The notes below the pieces were generated by a model. The model did no database searches and was not told the origin of the DNA. It saw only the letters and a list, made by a program, of their open reading frames with translations. This document shows positions 63,923-64,000 of a stretch of 64,000 nucleotides of DNA, in pieces. The translations under genes and the position numbers were made by a program. Source of the stretch: Angelobacter sp036557225 (GTDB lineage Bacteria > Acidobacteriota > Terriglobia > Terriglobales > Acidobacteriaceae); assembly GCA_036557225.1 (NCBI GenBank), contig DATBHX010000030.1, forward strand, positions 12,846-76,845. The letters run 5' to 3'. How positions within the stretch are numbered: position 1 is the first letter of the stretch; every line of letters begins with the position of its first letter.

Positions 63923-64000
63923 ATGGCAAAGGAAAAATTTGATCGCAGCAAACCGCACGTAAACGTAGGCACGATCGGACATATCGATCATGGCAAAACG
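63923..64000 (+). CDS. tuf: Elongation factor Tu, 5' end
   Basis: The first 26 codons, [26 protein letters not shown], are the invariable EF-Tu start including G1 (GHIDHGKT). The rest lies beyond the window. The start codon lies 3 bases after the heptad array. It completes the rpsL-rpsG-fusA-tuf order, with three extra genes before it. Confidence 0.98.

Overview
The window reads as chromosomal DNA of an Acidobacteriota bacterium, probably class Terriglobia (Koribacter/Acidobacteriales-like). This is inferred from gene content, not from a search. The signs are an orphan 'acidobacterial duplicated' MacB-type permease, a secreted VWA-like protein, tandem carboxypeptidase-regulatory-domain proteins, a winged-helix/TPR one-component regulator, a Gram-negative outer membrane set (BamA, SurA-like, TamB) and fairly high GC. 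No rRNA, tRNA, prophage or CRISPR array was recognised.

Layout. 1-6.2 kb: the 5' part of moaA, a possible 6S-like RNA, a GNAT enzyme, and an electron-transfer-flavoprotein operon (etfB, a small membrane protein, etfA) with ETF:quinone oxidoreductase downstream. 6.3-16.6 kb: an accessory stretch with small hypothetical proteins, a zinc-ribbon gene with a duplicated 3' end, a glycine-rich di-heme peroxidase, a nuclease-like protein with a long structured leader, and a complete REP-associated transposase element with mirrored hairpin ends. 16.7-26.3 kb: NAD-binding protein, cupin, a large regulator, a secreted protein, the permease, a DksA-like zinc finger, an APC transporter and a surface protein with an LPxTA-like tail. 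26.4-37.2 kb: a MoeB/ThiF enzyme, then bamA, surA-like, tamB and pcm in a tightly packed operon, followed by a UbiA prenyltransferase. 37.3-44.7 kb: two carboxypeptidase-regulatory proteins, a DegT aminotransferase, hfq-hflX and a half-size TauE protein. 44.9-51.4 kb: the F1 part of ATP synthase with two b-type subunits (b', b, delta, alpha, gamma, beta, epsilon); subunits a and c are not here. 51.8-59.2 kb: DUF72, BNR-repeat, M28 peptidase, GluQ and Ig-like lipoprotein genes. 59.3-64 kb: the str operon (rpsL, rpsG, fusA, tuf) with three unusual small genes between fusA and tuf.

The most striking thing not explained by genes is a set of intergenic arrays built from degenerate 7-, 8- or 9-base words. 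The word differs from gap to gap but the architecture repeats: often a left array, a spacer and a reverse-complement array, packed between a stop codon and the next gene. They occur inside housekeeping operons (etf, atp, str). Some sit at start codons or supply a likely Shine-Dalgarno sequence (tuf), and one array overlaps a coding end. They resemble in form the short tandemly repeated sequences of heterocystous cyanobacteria. Other points worth a second look are an hflX reading frame whose best start is AUU behind a perfect Shine-Dalgarno sequence, and the 12-of-21 synonymous but zero amino-acid differences between the two zinc-ribbon 3' ends.
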